Below are positions 9,071-17,163 of a DNA stretch of 64,000 bases, one piece after another (positions within the stretch are counted from its first letter, which is position 1; each line of letters opens with the position of its first letter). The stretch lies in NCBI GenBank assembly GCA_963800275.1, contig CAWDAI010000008.1:62001-126000 (forward strand), read 5' to 3'. Position numbers and translations under genes: made by a program. Below the pieces are notes generated by a model. That model was not told the origin of the DNA. It ran no database searches and saw only the letters and a program-made list of their open reading frames with translations. The stretch comes from JAFMJV01 sp963800275 (GTDB taxonomy: Bacteria; Chloroflexota; Limnocylindria; Limnocylindrales; CSP1-4).

Positions 9071-9159
9071 GCGGGTCCTAGGATCGATCCCTGCCTGGGG
9101 CGGTCGCCTGGGCGGGTCCCAGGATCGATCCCTGCCTGGGGCGGTCGCCTGGGCGGGTC
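9071..9159. repeat. 41-bp direct repeat (2.2 copies) between convergent genes
   Basis: Copies at 9071-9111 and 9112-9152 differ at one base, followed by the first seven bases of a third copy, which runs into the LacI-family stop codon. Each unit contains the near-palindrome AGGATCGATCCCT and two CCTGGG blocks. The repeat fills the whole gap between the convergent LuxR-type and LacI-family genes. Confidence 0.9.
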
Positions 9160-10235
9160 TACGGTGCGGGCGGTGCGATCTCGCCCGAGCCGCGGATGAC
9201 CAGCCGGGTAGAGATGGTCCGATGCTGGCTGGGGCCGCTGTAGCCGTCCAGGCGGGCGAAGAGCAGCTCGGCCGCCGCTCGCCCGATGGCGTAGGGATCC
9301 TGCGCCACCACCGTCACGGCCGGGTCGAGCATGCCGGCCAGCTCGACGTCGTCGAAGCCGATGAGCGCGATCAGGTGCTGCAGGCCGAGCAGGTGCAAGG
9401 CATGGATGGCACCGATGGTGATGAGGTTCTGACTGGCGAAGAGGGCGGTCGGGGCGACCGGCGGCGGCAGTCGCAGCAGGCTCTCGACCGCGCGCTGCGA
9501 GGTGTCTCGTGTGTGCAGGTCGGTACGCACCAGCTGCTCATCGACCGAGATCCCGGCGGCGGCCAGCGCGTCCGCGTAGCCCTTGAAGCGATCCTGGGCC
9601 GTGGTGATGTCGGTGAGGTCCCCGAGGAAGGCGATGCGCCGATGGCCGGCTGCCAGCAGGTGCTCCACCGCCTCACGCGATCCGGTCCGGTTGGTCGCGA
9701 GCACGGTATCGGCATCGAGGAATCGCGGCGCCCGGTCGACGAAGACCGCGGCCAGGCCGGCCTGCATCTCCGGCTGCAGGTATGACTGATCGGTGCCGGT
9801 CGGAACCATCACCAGGCCATCGACCCGGCGCTGGATCATGGCTCGCGCCACCTCCCGCTCGCGGACCGGATCCTCGTCCAGGCTGGTGGCCAGCACGGCC
9901 ATGCCGCGCTCGATGGCGGCATCGTCGACGGCGCGATGGACCGCGCCCGAGAAGGGATTGGCCACGTTCTCGAGCATCAGGCCCAAGGTCGCGGTCTGCC
10001 GTCCGCGGCGCAGGTTGGAGGCGGTCAGGTCCGGGCGATAGTCGAGCTGGTGAGCGGCCGCCTCCACTCGTTCGGCCAGAGTCTCCGAGACTCCGCTCTC
10101 GCGGTTGACCACGCGCGATACGCTCTTGATGCTGACCCCGGCCAGTGCGGCCACGTCGCGCATGGTGGCTCGACGGCGCGGTCCGACCACCATGGCCCCG
10201 CTGCTTGACAACGTTGTCCGTTTCGGGCTGCTCAT
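9159..10235 (-). CDS. LacI-family transcriptional repressor
   Basis: A 358-residue LacI/GalR regulator. The N-terminal helix-turn-helix is ATMRDVAALAGVSIKSVSRV, followed by the hinge helix RPDLTASNLRRG. A periplasmic-binding-protein-like sensor domain starts at TATLGLMLENVANPFSGAVH and includes GHRRIAFLGD and FDDVELAGMLDPAVTVVAQD. It most likely binds a sugar. Start ATG 10235 is preferred over a TTG three codons upstream. It is divergent from the sugar-binding-protein gene at 10398, and two identical GACAACGTTGTC sites lie in the region, one inside its own codons 9-12. This indicates that it represses both itself and the importer. Confidence 0.93.
   Translation of the reverse strand: MSSPKRTTLSSSGAMVVGPRRRATMRDVAALAGVSIKSVSRVVNRESGVSETLAERVEAAAHQLDYRPDLTASNLRRGRQTATLGLMLENVANPFSGAVHRAVDDAAIERGMAVLATSLDEDPVREREVARAMIQRRVDGLVMVPTGTDQSYLQPEMQAGLAAVFVDRAPRFLDADTVLATNRTGSREAVEHLLAAGHRRIAFLGDLTDITTAQDRFKGYADALAAAGISVDEQLVRTDLHTRDTSQRAVESLLRLPPPVAPTALFASQNLITIGAIHALHLLGLQHLIALIGFDDVELAGMLDPAVTVVAQDPYAIGRAAAELLFARLDGYSGPSQHRTISTRLVIRGSGEIAPPAP
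10207..10218. promoter_or_regulatory. LacI-family operator O1
   Basis: The perfect 12-bp palindrome GACAACGTTGTC has the central CG of LacI/GalR operators. It lies inside the repressor's own coding start. An identical copy is 112 bp away, at 10319. Confidence 0.85.
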
Positions 10236-10242
10236 CGCAAGC

Positions 10243-10259
10243 AACGATATGACATCGTT
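10243..10259. promoter_or_regulatory. Dyad, possible third operator
   Basis: AACGAT and ATCGTT arms are separated by 5 bp. They sit immediately upstream of the repressor start, and the AACG/CGTT half-sites resemble those of the two perfect operators. It may be a weaker auxiliary site or a separate regulator's site. Confidence 0.35.
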
Positions 10260-10284
10260 TGCACGGAAACAACCCGGCGACGGG

Positions 10285-10314
10285 TTGACATTCGGGTGAC
10301 CTCGCGACTACCGT
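10285..10314 (+). promoter_or_regulatory. Sigma-70-type promoter of the sugar importer
   Basis: A perfect -35 TTGACA (10285-10290) is followed after 18 bp by TACCGT (10309-10314) as a plausible -10. The second operator starts 5 bp beyond, covering the expected transcription start. This is the standard geometry for repression by a LacI-type protein. Confidence 0.6.
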
Positions 10315-10318
10315 GCAA

Positions 10319-10330
10319 GACAACGTTGTC
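10319..10330. promoter_or_regulatory. LacI-family operator O2
   Basis: Second perfect copy of GACAACGTTGTC, directly downstream of the predicted -10 and upstream of the binding-protein gene. The centre-to-centre distance to O1 is 112 bp, close to a whole number of helical turns, so looping between the two is possible. Confidence 0.85.
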
Positions 10331-10397
10331 ACACCTGACGACGGGAGGAAGCTGCCACCCAGGCAGCCGGAGGATAAAGAGGAGGCTCGCTGTCGCG

Positions 10398-11510
10398 ATG
10401 ACCTTTGTTTCAAGCCGCTCGATGCGGCTCATCACCGTTGGTGCGACCGTCGCGCTGACCGCCGGCATGGTCGCCGGTACCGCCGCCGTGGCTCAGGACG
10501 AGTCGCCGGCCGCCAGTGACATGGCGCTCGACGGCACCGGTGTCGATATCGAGTACATCGTCAAGGAGAACATCAACCCCTTCTGGGTCTGGCAGATCAA
10601 CGCTGCCACCGCTGAGGCCGAGAAGCTCGGCGCCAGCCTGCATGCTTGTTGGGGCGTCCAGGACCCCGATCCCGAGGGTCAGACGACCTGCATCGAGAAC
10701 GCCATCTCGCGCGGTGCCAACACCATCATCATCGCGCCCGCTAACGCCGGCGTCACACCGGCCATCGATCAGGCTCGCGCGGCTGGGCTCATGACCATCG
10801 CCGTCGACACCAAGACCGATCCGCCCGATGCGGTCGACATGACCTTCGCCACGGACAACTTCCAGGCCGGTCTGCTCATCGGCGAGTGGGCCAAGGCCAA
10901 GCTCGGCGACGCGGCAGCGGACGCCAAGGTCGCGTTCATCAACATCGACCCGTCTCAGCCGGTCGTCGGTGTGCAGCGTAACCAGGGCTTCATGCAGGGC
11001 TTCGGCATGGATGTCGGTGACATCAACAAGTGGGGTGACGAGACCGATCCCCGCATCGTCGGCCAGGAGATCGGCCACGGTAACCAGGAGGGCGGTCTGG
11101 CGGCCATGGAGCTGCTGCTCCAGGCCAACCCGGACATCAACGTCCTCTACACCATCAACGAGCCCACCGCGGCGGGTGCCATGCAGGCCCTCGAGGCCGC
11201 GGGCAAGACCGCCGACGACGTGCTCGTGCTCTCGGTCGACGGCGGCTGCGCCGGCGTGACCGACCTGCAGAACGGCATCATCGACGCCACGTCGATGCAG
11301 TTCCCGTCCCGCATGGCCGAGCTCAGCGTCGACTGGGCCGTGCGTAATGCCATGACCGGAGAGCTGCCGTCCCCGCAGGACAGCCCCTACTACGTCGAGG
11401 GCAACGACATCTACAACACCGGTGTCGAGCTCATCACCAACGACCCGCAGGAAGGCGTTCCCTCCGAGGACAGCACCTGGGGCCTCGAAAATTGCTGGGG
11501 CACCGCGTAG
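10398..11510 (+). CDS. Sugar ABC transporter substrate-binding protein (CUT2, FrcB-like)
   Basis: A 370-residue secreted solute-binding protein. ATG 10398 follows a GGAGG at 10381 and opens a signal peptide (RLITVGATVALTAGMVAGTAAVAQ). The mature part has the type I periplasmic-binding fold: IVKENINPFWVWQINAATAE, IENAISRGANTIIIAPAN, AGLMTIAVDTKTD and a C-terminal NDPQEGVPS. The ENINPFW opening and overall order resemble fructose-binding FrcB proteins, and the downstream ATPase has a single ABC domain as FrcA does, so fructose is a reasonable but unproven substrate. It is the first gene of a three-gene operon under the divergent LacI-family repressor. A hairpin follows it. Confidence 0.9.
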   Translation: MTFVSSRSMRLITVGATVALTAGMVAGTAAVAQDESPAASDMALDGTGVDIEYIVKENINPFWVWQINAATAEAEKLGASLHACWGVQDPDPEGQTTCIENAISRGANTIIIAPANAGVTPAIDQARAAGLMTIAVDTKTDPPDAVDMTFATDNFQAGLLIGEWAKAKLGDAAADAKVAFINIDPSQPVVGVQRNQGFMQGFGMDVGDINKWGDETDPRIVGQEIGHGNQEGGLAAMELLLQANPDINVLYTINEPTAAGAMQALEAAGKTADDVLVLSVDGGCAGVTDLQNGIIDATSMQFPSRMAELSVDWAVRNAMTGELPSPQDSPYYVEGNDIYNTGVELITNDPQEGVPSEDSTWGLENCWGTA

Positions 11511-11534
11511 TCCCGCGCTAACGAGCTGTTAACC

Positions 11535-11570
11535 AGATGACGGGATGGCCACTCGGCCATCCCGTCATCT
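11535..11570 (+). terminator. Strong hairpin between binding-protein and permease genes
   Basis: A perfect 16-bp stem (11535-11550 with 11555-11570) with a 4-base loop ACTC. No T-run follows. Its position after the first operon gene fits a transcript-stabilising or partial-terminator element that keeps the binding protein in excess over the membrane components. Confidence 0.75.
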
Positions 11571-11648
11571 CTGTACCCTCAACCACGCGTGTCGCCCGAC
11601 CCGGGGACGGGCCACGATCGAGAAGGGAGACTCGATGAGGCGCATCGG

Positions 11649-12746
11649 ATGACCGACCACGACGATCGCTCCGTGGATCGCGAGGAGGATTCGCGCCGCG
11701 CTGAATTGACGGCTGCGGGCGTCGCCGGCGAGATCTCAGAGCAAGAACGGCAACAGCCGACGGCGCTCCAGCGTGTCCAGCGGGTCCTGCACCGCTATCC
11801 GGCCCTCGGGCCGCTGTTCGTCCTGCTCGCCATGCTGGTGGCGTTCAGCTTCACGTCCGACCGGTTCCTGCAGCCGTTCAACATGAGCCTGATCATCCAG
11901 CAGGTCACGGTCGTGGGCACCCTGGCCATCGGCCAGACGATCATCATCCTGACCGCCGGCATCGACCTCTCCGTCGGTGCCATCACCGTCTTCGTATCGG
12001 TGGTCATGGCCAAGCTGTCCGCTGATTACGGTGTACCCGGGATCGCGGCCCTGTTCGTGGGCTTCAGCTTTGGCACCGCCTGCGGCCTCTTGAACGGCCT
12101 GCTCATCACCCGTCTGCGGTTGCCGCCGTTCATCGTGACCCTGGGCACGCTGAGCATCTTCTTCGCTCTCAACCTGTACGTCTCGGCCTCCACGACCATC
12201 CGCGGCCGGGACATGGATCCGATCCTCACCGCCCTCGCGGGCGCGGGCGGCACGATCGAGCTGCCGGTGATCAACACGCCCATCCCCTTCGCTTCGCTGG
12301 GCATGCTCGTGTTGTACGCCATCATGGCCTATGTCCTGCGCTACACCGCCTGGGGCCGGCACATCTACGCCACCGGCGACGACCCCGAGGCCACGCGCCT
12401 GACCGGCATCAAGGTCGACCGCGTGCTCGTCTCGGTCTACGCGGTGGCGGGCTTCATCTACGGGATGGGGGCCTGGTTCCTCCTCGGTCGCATCGGCGCG
12501 GCCAGTCCCCAGGTCGGTACCAGCTACAACCTCGACACCATCACCGCTGTCGTCATCGGCGGCACCAGCCTCTTCGGCGGCCGGGGCGTGGTCGTGGGCA
12601 CGCTCATCGGCGCCGTCATCGTGGGCATGGCCCGCAACGGCCTGAGCCTTGCGGGCTTCGACCCGCTGTGGCAGGACTTCACCATCGGCGTCCTCGTCAT
12701 CGTGGCCGTCACACTCGACCAGTGGATCCGGAGGGTCAGCGCATGA
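11649..12746 (+). CDS. Sugar ABC transporter permease (CUT2 family)
   Basis: A 365-residue inner-membrane permease (RbsC/FrcC type). After a 50-residue polar leader, helices include LGPLFVLLAMLVAFSFTS, TLAIGQTIIILTAGIDLSVG and PFIVTLGTLSIFFALNLYVS; ILTAGIDLSVGA and the VIGGTSLFGGRG loop that contacts the ATPase are family hallmarks. ATG 11649 is chosen. Its stop overlaps the ATPase start by 4 bp (ATGA), showing translational coupling. It pairs with the binding protein at 10398 and the ATPase at 12743; a homodimer of this permease would be expected. Confidence 0.92.
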   Translation: MTDHDDRSVDREEDSRRAELTAAGVAGEISEQERQQPTALQRVQRVLHRYPALGPLFVLLAMLVAFSFTSDRFLQPFNMSLIIQQVTVVGTLAIGQTIIILTAGIDLSVGAITVFVSVVMAKLSADYGVPGIAALFVGFSFGTACGLLNGLLITRLRLPPFIVTLGTLSIFFALNLYVSASTTIRGRDMDPILTALAGAGGTIELPVINTPIPFASLGMLVLYAIMAYVLRYTAWGRHIYATGDDPEATRLTGIKVDRVLVSVYAVAGFIYGMGAWFLLGRIGAASPQVGTSYNLDTITAVVIGGTSLFGGRGVVVGTLIGAVIVGMARNGLSLAGFDPLWQDFTIGVLVIVAVTLDQWIRRVSA

Positions 12747-13639
12747 CCGTGGCAACGACCGGCGACATCCCGACCCCCGTGATGCAGGCCAAGCGCCTGG
12801 TCAAGAGCTACGGCCGCGTGGTCGCGCTCGACGGTGCCAACCTCGAGCTCTACCCCGGCGAGGTGCTCGGCGTCATCGGCGACAACGGCGCCGGCAAGTC
12901 GACACTCATCAAGTGCTTCAGCGGCGCGGTCATCCCCGACGAGGGCGAGATCTACATCGACGGCGAGCTGGTCCATCTGCACTCGCCCGGCGACTCCATG
13001 GCCGCCGGCATCGAGACCGTCTACCAGACGCTGGCGGTGTGCCCGGCACTGGACATCGGGACCAACCTCTTCCTGGGCCGGGAGCGGCGCAAGCCGGGTA
13101 TCCTCGGGTCGGTCTTCCGCATGCTCGACCTCGGCGGCATGCGCGAGGCGGCTCGCAAGGAGATGTCCGATCTCGGCCTGCTCACGATCCAGGACATGAC
13201 CCAGGCCGTCGAGACACTATCCGGCGGTCAGCGCCAGGGCGTGGCCGTGGCACGTGCAGCCGCCTTCGGTCAGCGCGTGGTGATCATGGACGAGCCCACT
13301 GCGGCCCTGGGTGTGAAGGAATCCTCCAAGGTGTTGCAGCTGATCCGTGACGTGCGCGACCGCGGGATCCCGGTCATCCTCATCAGCCACAACATGCCGC
13401 ACGTGTTCGACGTCTCGGACCGGATCCACATCCACCGGCTGGGACGACGGGTAGCCGTGGTGACGCCCGCGTCCCACTCCATGGCGGACGCGGTGGCGAT
13501 CATGACCGGTGCCCTCGAATCGAATCAGACCGAAGAGGAGATGTCCCGTCCCAACCCGACCAAGTCCGGGCTTGAGACCGTGGGCCATGTGCGCTCCGGG
13601 TCCATGACCTCGGCCCAGCCACAAGCCCCAGGACCCTAG
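12743..13639 (+). CDS. Sugar ABC transporter ATP-binding protein, single ABC domain
   Basis: A 298-residue ATPase energising the sugar importer. Walker A GDNGAGKST, signature LSGGQRQGVAVARA and Walker B VVIMDEPTAAL are intact, followed by the H-loop ILISHNM. Most CUT2 ATPases (RbsA) carry two fused ABC domains; this has one, as in FrcA. A C-terminal extension of about 40 residues (SRPNPTKSGL onward) is low in complexity. It starts within the permease stop (ATGA overlap). Its stop codon overlaps the stop of the convergent AhpD-like gene by 4 bp, leaving no room for a conventional terminator. Confidence 0.92.
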   Translation: MTVATTGDIPTPVMQAKRLVKSYGRVVALDGANLELYPGEVLGVIGDNGAGKSTLIKCFSGAVIPDEGEIYIDGELVHLHSPGDSMAAGIETVYQTLAVCPALDIGTNLFLGRERRKPGILGSVFRMLDLGGMREAARKEMSDLGLLTIQDMTQAVETLSGGQRQGVAVARAAAFGQRVVIMDEPTAALGVKESSKVLQLIRDVRDRGIPVILISHNMPHVFDVSDRIHIHRLGRRVAVVTPASHSMADAVAIMTGALESNQTEEEMSRPNPTKSGLETVGHVRSGSMTSAQPQAPGP

Positions 13640-14229
13640 GAGTGCTTTCCGCGCGTCCAGCCCTGTGGGCCCAGGGTCTCCTCAGCGAACCGGGCTGAGT
13701 CTTCCTCCAACGAGGTGGCCAGCGAGTCATTGAGGCGGTTCAAGTAGCCGTACAACGCGACGGCGGCCAGGATCTCCACGATCTGGCCGTCGTCCCAGTG
13801 CTGGCGCAGCCGATCGAAATCCTCGTCGGTGACCGCGTTCGGCACGGACGCCGCGTGCACTGCGAAGTCCAGTGCGGCACGCTCGGCCTCGCTGAAGAGG
13901 GGGCTCGTGCGGTAGCTCCAGATCGCCGCCAGGCGGTCCGGCTCGGCGCCGGCGCGTGCGGCGCCCTGCAGGGCGTGGGCCTCGCAGTAGCGGCAGCCGT
14001 GCACGTGCGAGGCCATGTGCGCTACCAGGTTCTTGAGCTCCACGGGCACCGTGCCCGAATCCGGGTCGAGCACCGCTCGGCGAAGGGCGATGAAGCCCTT
14101 CACGATCTCCGGCCGCCGGGCCATGATGCGCAGGCCGTTGGGCACGAAGCCGAGCGTCCGCCGGTAGGTGGCTTCCACCTCCTCCAGGCCCTCGATCTCG
14201 GACAGGGACAGCGGTTCCAGTCGGGACAT
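13636..14229 (-). CDS. Carboxymuconolactone decarboxylase / AhpD-like peroxidase-related protein
   Basis: A 197-residue protein of the AhpD/CMD superfamily. The redox centre is C79-R-Y-C82-E-A-H85 (CxxCxxH), as in AhpD-type proteins that reduce peroxides or regenerate peroxidase partners. The surrounding helices (LKNLVAHMASHVHGC and ALDFAVHAASVPNAVTDED) fit the uncharacterised peroxidase-related subfamily. Start ATG 14229 has a perfect AGGAGG 6 bases upstream. It is convergent with the sugar ATPase and divergent, across 74 bp, from the channel-like gene. The partner protein is unknown. Confidence 0.88.
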   Translation of the reverse strand: MSRLEPLSLSEIEGLEEVEATYRRTLGFVPNGLRIMARRPEIVKGFIALRRAVLDPDSGTVPVELKNLVAHMASHVHGCRYCEAHALQGAARAGAEPDRLAAIWSYRTSPLFSEAERAALDFAVHAASVPNAVTDEDFDRLRQHWDDGQIVEILAAVALYGYLNRLNDSLATSLEEDSARFAEETLGPQGWTRGKHS

Positions 14230-14303
14230 GCGTTCCTCCTGCATGGATGGGCCGGTCGTGACCCGTCCCCACGGTAGCGCGCTGACGTGGCAGGCTCTGG
14301 GGG

Positions 14304-15368
14304 ATGGATCTCCCATTCGCCTTGCTGCAGGCGGCCGTCGGCGTCGCCCTCGTCTCGCTCTCGCTGGCCTCTGCCTTCCGCACGGTGGTGCTGCCCGGAG
14401 CCGCTTTCGATCGCCTGTCGCGCGGGATCTTCCTGTCCCTGCGCTGGCTGCTCAAGGTGCTGTCACGCAACCAGCGCTACTACCAGCGCGAAGCCGTCTT
14501 CAGCGTCCACGCACCCCTCGCCCTCCTCGTGCTGGCGTTGGCCTGGGCCACCGGCATCATGTTCGGCTTCGCCTTGCTCTTCCACGCCACCGGTGGCGTG
14601 TCCATCGATAAATCGCTTGCGCTCGCGGGCTCGTCATTCACCACGCTCGGATTCATCCGGCCCCAAGAGGGCATGCATGAGTTCCTGGCCATCAGCGCCG
14701 CGATCCTGGGATTGGCCATCGTGGCCATGCTGCTCTCGTACCTCCCCACCATCTACGGGCTCTACTCGCGCCGCGAGGTGGTGGTCGCGGACGTGAGCAT
14801 CAAGAGCGGCGGCCAGGCCCACGGTCCCGACCTCCTGGCCCGGTTGTCCATCGGAGCCGACACCCACCGGATCGACGATCTCTGGTCCGACTGGAATCAC
14901 TGGCTCATCGCGTTGGGCGAGACCCACACGTCCGAGCCGGCCCTCTGTTTCTTCCGTTCGCCTCGCGGCGGACGATCGTGGCTGACCGCCGCCACGGCCC
15001 TGCTGGATGCGGCCATCCTGCGCAACGTGGTCGTCGACAACCCCGGGTCCCTGCGCGCCGAGATGACCTACGACGCGGGCGTAGAGGCGTTCGAGAGCAT
15101 CGCCGCGTTCTTCAACGTGGCACCGCCGGACGTCCCCCACGAGACCCGCCTGTCGCGCGTCGATTTCGACGCGGCCGTGGCCATCCTCGAGACGTCCGGC
15201 GTGCCCGTGATCGAGGACCGCGACGCGGCCTGGCGTGAGTTCGCGCGGCTGCGGGCGAGCTTCGAGCCGCAGCTGCTGGGCCTCTGTCGCCTGCTCCTGC
15301 CACCCCCCTCGCGCTGGGGTGCCGATCTGCTCGACCAGCCCTCTCCCTCCGACGTGCCGAAGGCGTAG
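14304..15368 (+). CDS. Ion-channel-like membrane protein (two-TM pore family, atypical filter)
   Basis: A 354-residue protein with a hydrophobic N-terminal helix, a helix near 70-93 (APLALLVLALAWATGIMFGF), a pore-loop-like segment and a second pore helix (FLAISAAILGLAIVAMLLSYLP). The loop reads SSFTTLGF (T113-F117) where potassium channels have TVGYG, so selectivity may differ from K+. The remaining 200 residues are cytosolic, helical and unrecognised. Such two-helix proteins are common in high-GC bacteria and usually labelled potassium-channel family. The ATG at 14304 follows closely on the divergent AhpD-like start. Confidence 0.7.
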   Translation: MDLPFALLQAAVGVALVSLSLASAFRTVVLPGAAFDRLSRGIFLSLRWLLKVLSRNQRYYQREAVFSVHAPLALLVLALAWATGIMFGFALLFHATGGVSIDKSLALAGSSFTTLGFIRPQEGMHEFLAISAAILGLAIVAMLLSYLPTIYGLYSRREVVVADVSIKSGGQAHGPDLLARLSIGADTHRIDDLWSDWNHWLIALGETHTSEPALCFFRSPRGGRSWLTAATALLDAAILRNVVVDNPGSLRAEMTYDAGVEAFESIAAFFNVAPPDVPHETRLSRVDFDAAVAILETSGVPVIEDRDAAWREFARLRASFEPQLLGLCRLLLPPPSRWGADLLDQPSPSDVPKA

Positions 15369-15498
15369 CGGCGGGCCGCCGGGTCGAGCGCACCTGCGGG
15401 TCGATCCGATCAGGCCGGACCCGGGTTCCGGCGATGGCGGGTATCCTGCGCCCGCCGGTATCTGCCGCCGGTTCTGCCGACCCCGACAGGAGGATGAC

Positions 15499-16266
15499 GT
15501 GAGCCACCATCGACCCCGCGCCCTCGCCCTGCCATCTCGCCGACCGATCCCCGGGCTCGCCCTGGTCCTGGGCGCCGCCCTTGCGCTCGGTGCCAGCCCC
15601 GCGTTGGGCCAGGAGGCATCGTCCGCCCCCGGAGGGATCGACGGATCCTGGGACATCGACACGTCCATCGAGGGCTTCGATCAAGACTTGAGCTCGGGCT
15701 CGTGGGTCGGATTCCGCGTGGCCGAGGTCCTCGATCCCGGTGGCTCGACCGAAGCCATCGGGCGCACGCCGCTGGTGGCTGGTTCACTGGTCGCCTCCGG
15801 TTCCGTCATCGAGAGCGCGGTCATCGAGGCTGACCTCACCGGCATCCGCAGCGACCAGCCGCGGCGCGAGAGCGCGATCCAGCGCTCGCTGGGCACGAAC
15901 GAGTTCCCCATCGCCCGCTTCGAGATGACCGGCCCGGTGGATCTGGGGGTGGTACCGCCCGAGGGTGAACCCTTCAGCGCCACACTACCGGGCACGCTCA
16001 CCATCCGTGATGTCGGCCAGGATGTGACGCTGGAACTGCAAGGCCAGCGCGCCGGCGACCTGGCCGTCGTGGTCGGGACGCTGCCGCTCGACTTCACCTC
16101 GTTCGGGGTGACCATGCCGACCGCGCCCATCGTGGTCTCGGTCGAAGGTCAGGGCGACCTCGAATGGCAGCTCTACCTGTCGCGCGATACGGGTATGGCG
16201 ATGGAGGCGACGACACAGCCCGGCCCGACCGCCGCCCCGAGCGGGGACCCGGTCCCCGACGAGTAG
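15499..16266 (+). CDS. YceI-family protein, secreted
   Basis: A 255-residue exported lipocalin-like protein. The GTG at 15499 has an AGGAGG 5 bases upstream and opens a signal peptide (PIPGLALVLGAALALGASPALG). The domain follows YceI order: GSWDIDTS, GSWVGFRVAEVL, ESAVIEADLTGIRSDQPRRE, the SLGTNEFPIARFEM signature and LTIRDVGQDVTLEL. YceI proteins bind polyisoprenoid-type lipids in an eight-strand barrel and respond to stress. A proline-rich tail (PGPTAAPSGDPVPDE) ends the protein. It is convergent with the NTF2-like gene; a strong hairpin separates them. Confidence 0.92.
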   Translation: MSHHRPRALALPSRRPIPGLALVLGAALALGASPALGQEASSAPGGIDGSWDIDTSIEGFDQDLSSGSWVGFRVAEVLDPGGSTEAIGRTPLVAGSLVASGSVIESAVIEADLTGIRSDQPRRESAIQRSLGTNEFPIARFEMTGPVDLGVVPPEGEPFSATLPGTLTIRDVGQDVTLELQGQRAGDLAVVVGTLPLDFTSFGVTMPTAPIVVSVEGQGDLEWQLYLSRDTGMAMEATTQPGPTAAPSGDPVPDE

Positions 16267-16320
16267 GCGCCGCGCTCGCATGTTGTCAGGCGAGTAGTCC
16301 TCCATCCGACCGACGGGGGC

Positions 16321-16352
16321 CCGGACACCGACCGCGGGCGCCCGGTGTCCGG
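16321..16352. terminator. Bidirectional terminator-like hairpin
   Basis: A perfect 10-bp stem CCGGACACCG / CGGTGTCCGG with a 12-base loop lies between convergent stop codons (16266 and 16366). Flanking GGGGG and CCCCC tracts could extend it. It has no T-run. Confidence 0.65.
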
Positions 16353-16365
16353 CGTCCCCCCGGCG

Positions 16366-17163
16366 TCACCCGCGGATCGGCAGGATGCAATCGTGGCGCG
16401 TGACCATGCCGTCGACGGCATGGTAGAGGCAGACCGTCCCACCGGCGAGCGTCCCGACCCCTGCCCAGGCGAGCTCGCCCGGAGGCGCCTCGAAGGCGAC
16501 GATGTCCCCGATCGCTTCGATGGAGCCGCCCAGGAGGGCGACGTGGGCGATCTCGGCGGGGCCGGTATAGGTCCAGGTGGTGTTGAGGAAGCGCGCCGTG
16601 TGGACGGCGTCGGGCGCGTAGACCGCTTCGAGCGCCTCGAGGCTGCTCTCCCGGCCCCACGCTCCGAGGAGCCGCGCATCGAGCTCGGCGATGGCTGCCA
16701 GCGTATCCGGATCGGTCGTCACACCGGCTGCCGGGCGGATCTGGTCAGACCTCTCGGGAACCATGCAGTCGTGGCGGACGATCTGCCCGTCGACGGCATG
16801 CCACAGGCAGGCGGTGCCACCGGCCATCGAGAGGAAGCTGGCCCAGCGCCAGCCAATCTCGTCGAGCTTGATGTCGATCCGCGGGCCGACCATCTCGGGC
16901 CCGCCGCCGTATCCGGCGACCGCGGCGATCTGATCGGGTCCGACGTACTCGTTGGTGCGGTCGTAGAAGGTCGCCGTATGCACCCCGTCGGGAGCATAGG
17001 TCTCGGCGAGCAGCTCCGGTTCGCCCGACCAGGCGCGCAGGTTCAGGGCGACCAGCTCATCGAGCGTGGCTGGGGCAGCGCCAGCGACTGTGCTCAGGCT
17101 CAGCACCGCCACCAGTGTGGCGAGGAGTGCGCGACGTGTGATCGCGCCGACGGATGACAACAT
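16366..17163 (-). CDS. Secreted protein with two NTF2/SnoaL-like domains
   Basis: A 265-residue exported protein. ATG 17163 opens a signal peptide (AITRRALLATLVAVLSLSTVAGA). Two similar halves follow, each about 110 residues: an N-terminal helix, a YAPDGVHTA or YAPDAVHTA strand, Y-GP-(D/A)-(Q/E)-IA, and an end motif GGTACLWHAVDGQIVRHDC and GGTVCLYHAVDGMVTRHDC. This internal duplication of a cone-shaped NTF2-like fold suggests a covalent version of the usual dimer. Paired Cys residues in each half may form disulfides outside the cell. The ligand or reaction is unknown. Confidence 0.75.
   Translation of the reverse strand: MLSSVGAITRRALLATLVAVLSLSTVAGAAPATLDELVALNLRAWSGEPELLAETYAPDGVHTATFYDRTNEYVGPDQIAAVAGYGGGPEMVGPRIDIKLDEIGWRWASFLSMAGGTACLWHAVDGQIVRHDCMVPERSDQIRPAAGVTTDPDTLAAIAELDARLLGAWGRESSLEALEAVYAPDAVHTARFLNTTWTYTGPAEIAHVALLGGSIEAIGDIVAFEAPPGELAWAGVGTLAGGTVCLYHAVDGMVTRHDCILPIRG

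Noticed and set aside
11736..12755. Minus-strand frame opposite the sugar permease
   Set aside because: Extremely Asp/Glu/Arg/His-rich translation typical of the antisense of a membrane protein.
13636..13639. Overlapping stop codons of convergent genes (also at 62576-62579)
   Set aside because: CTAG serves both strands, which is neat but frequent in compact genomes; no separate function is implied.
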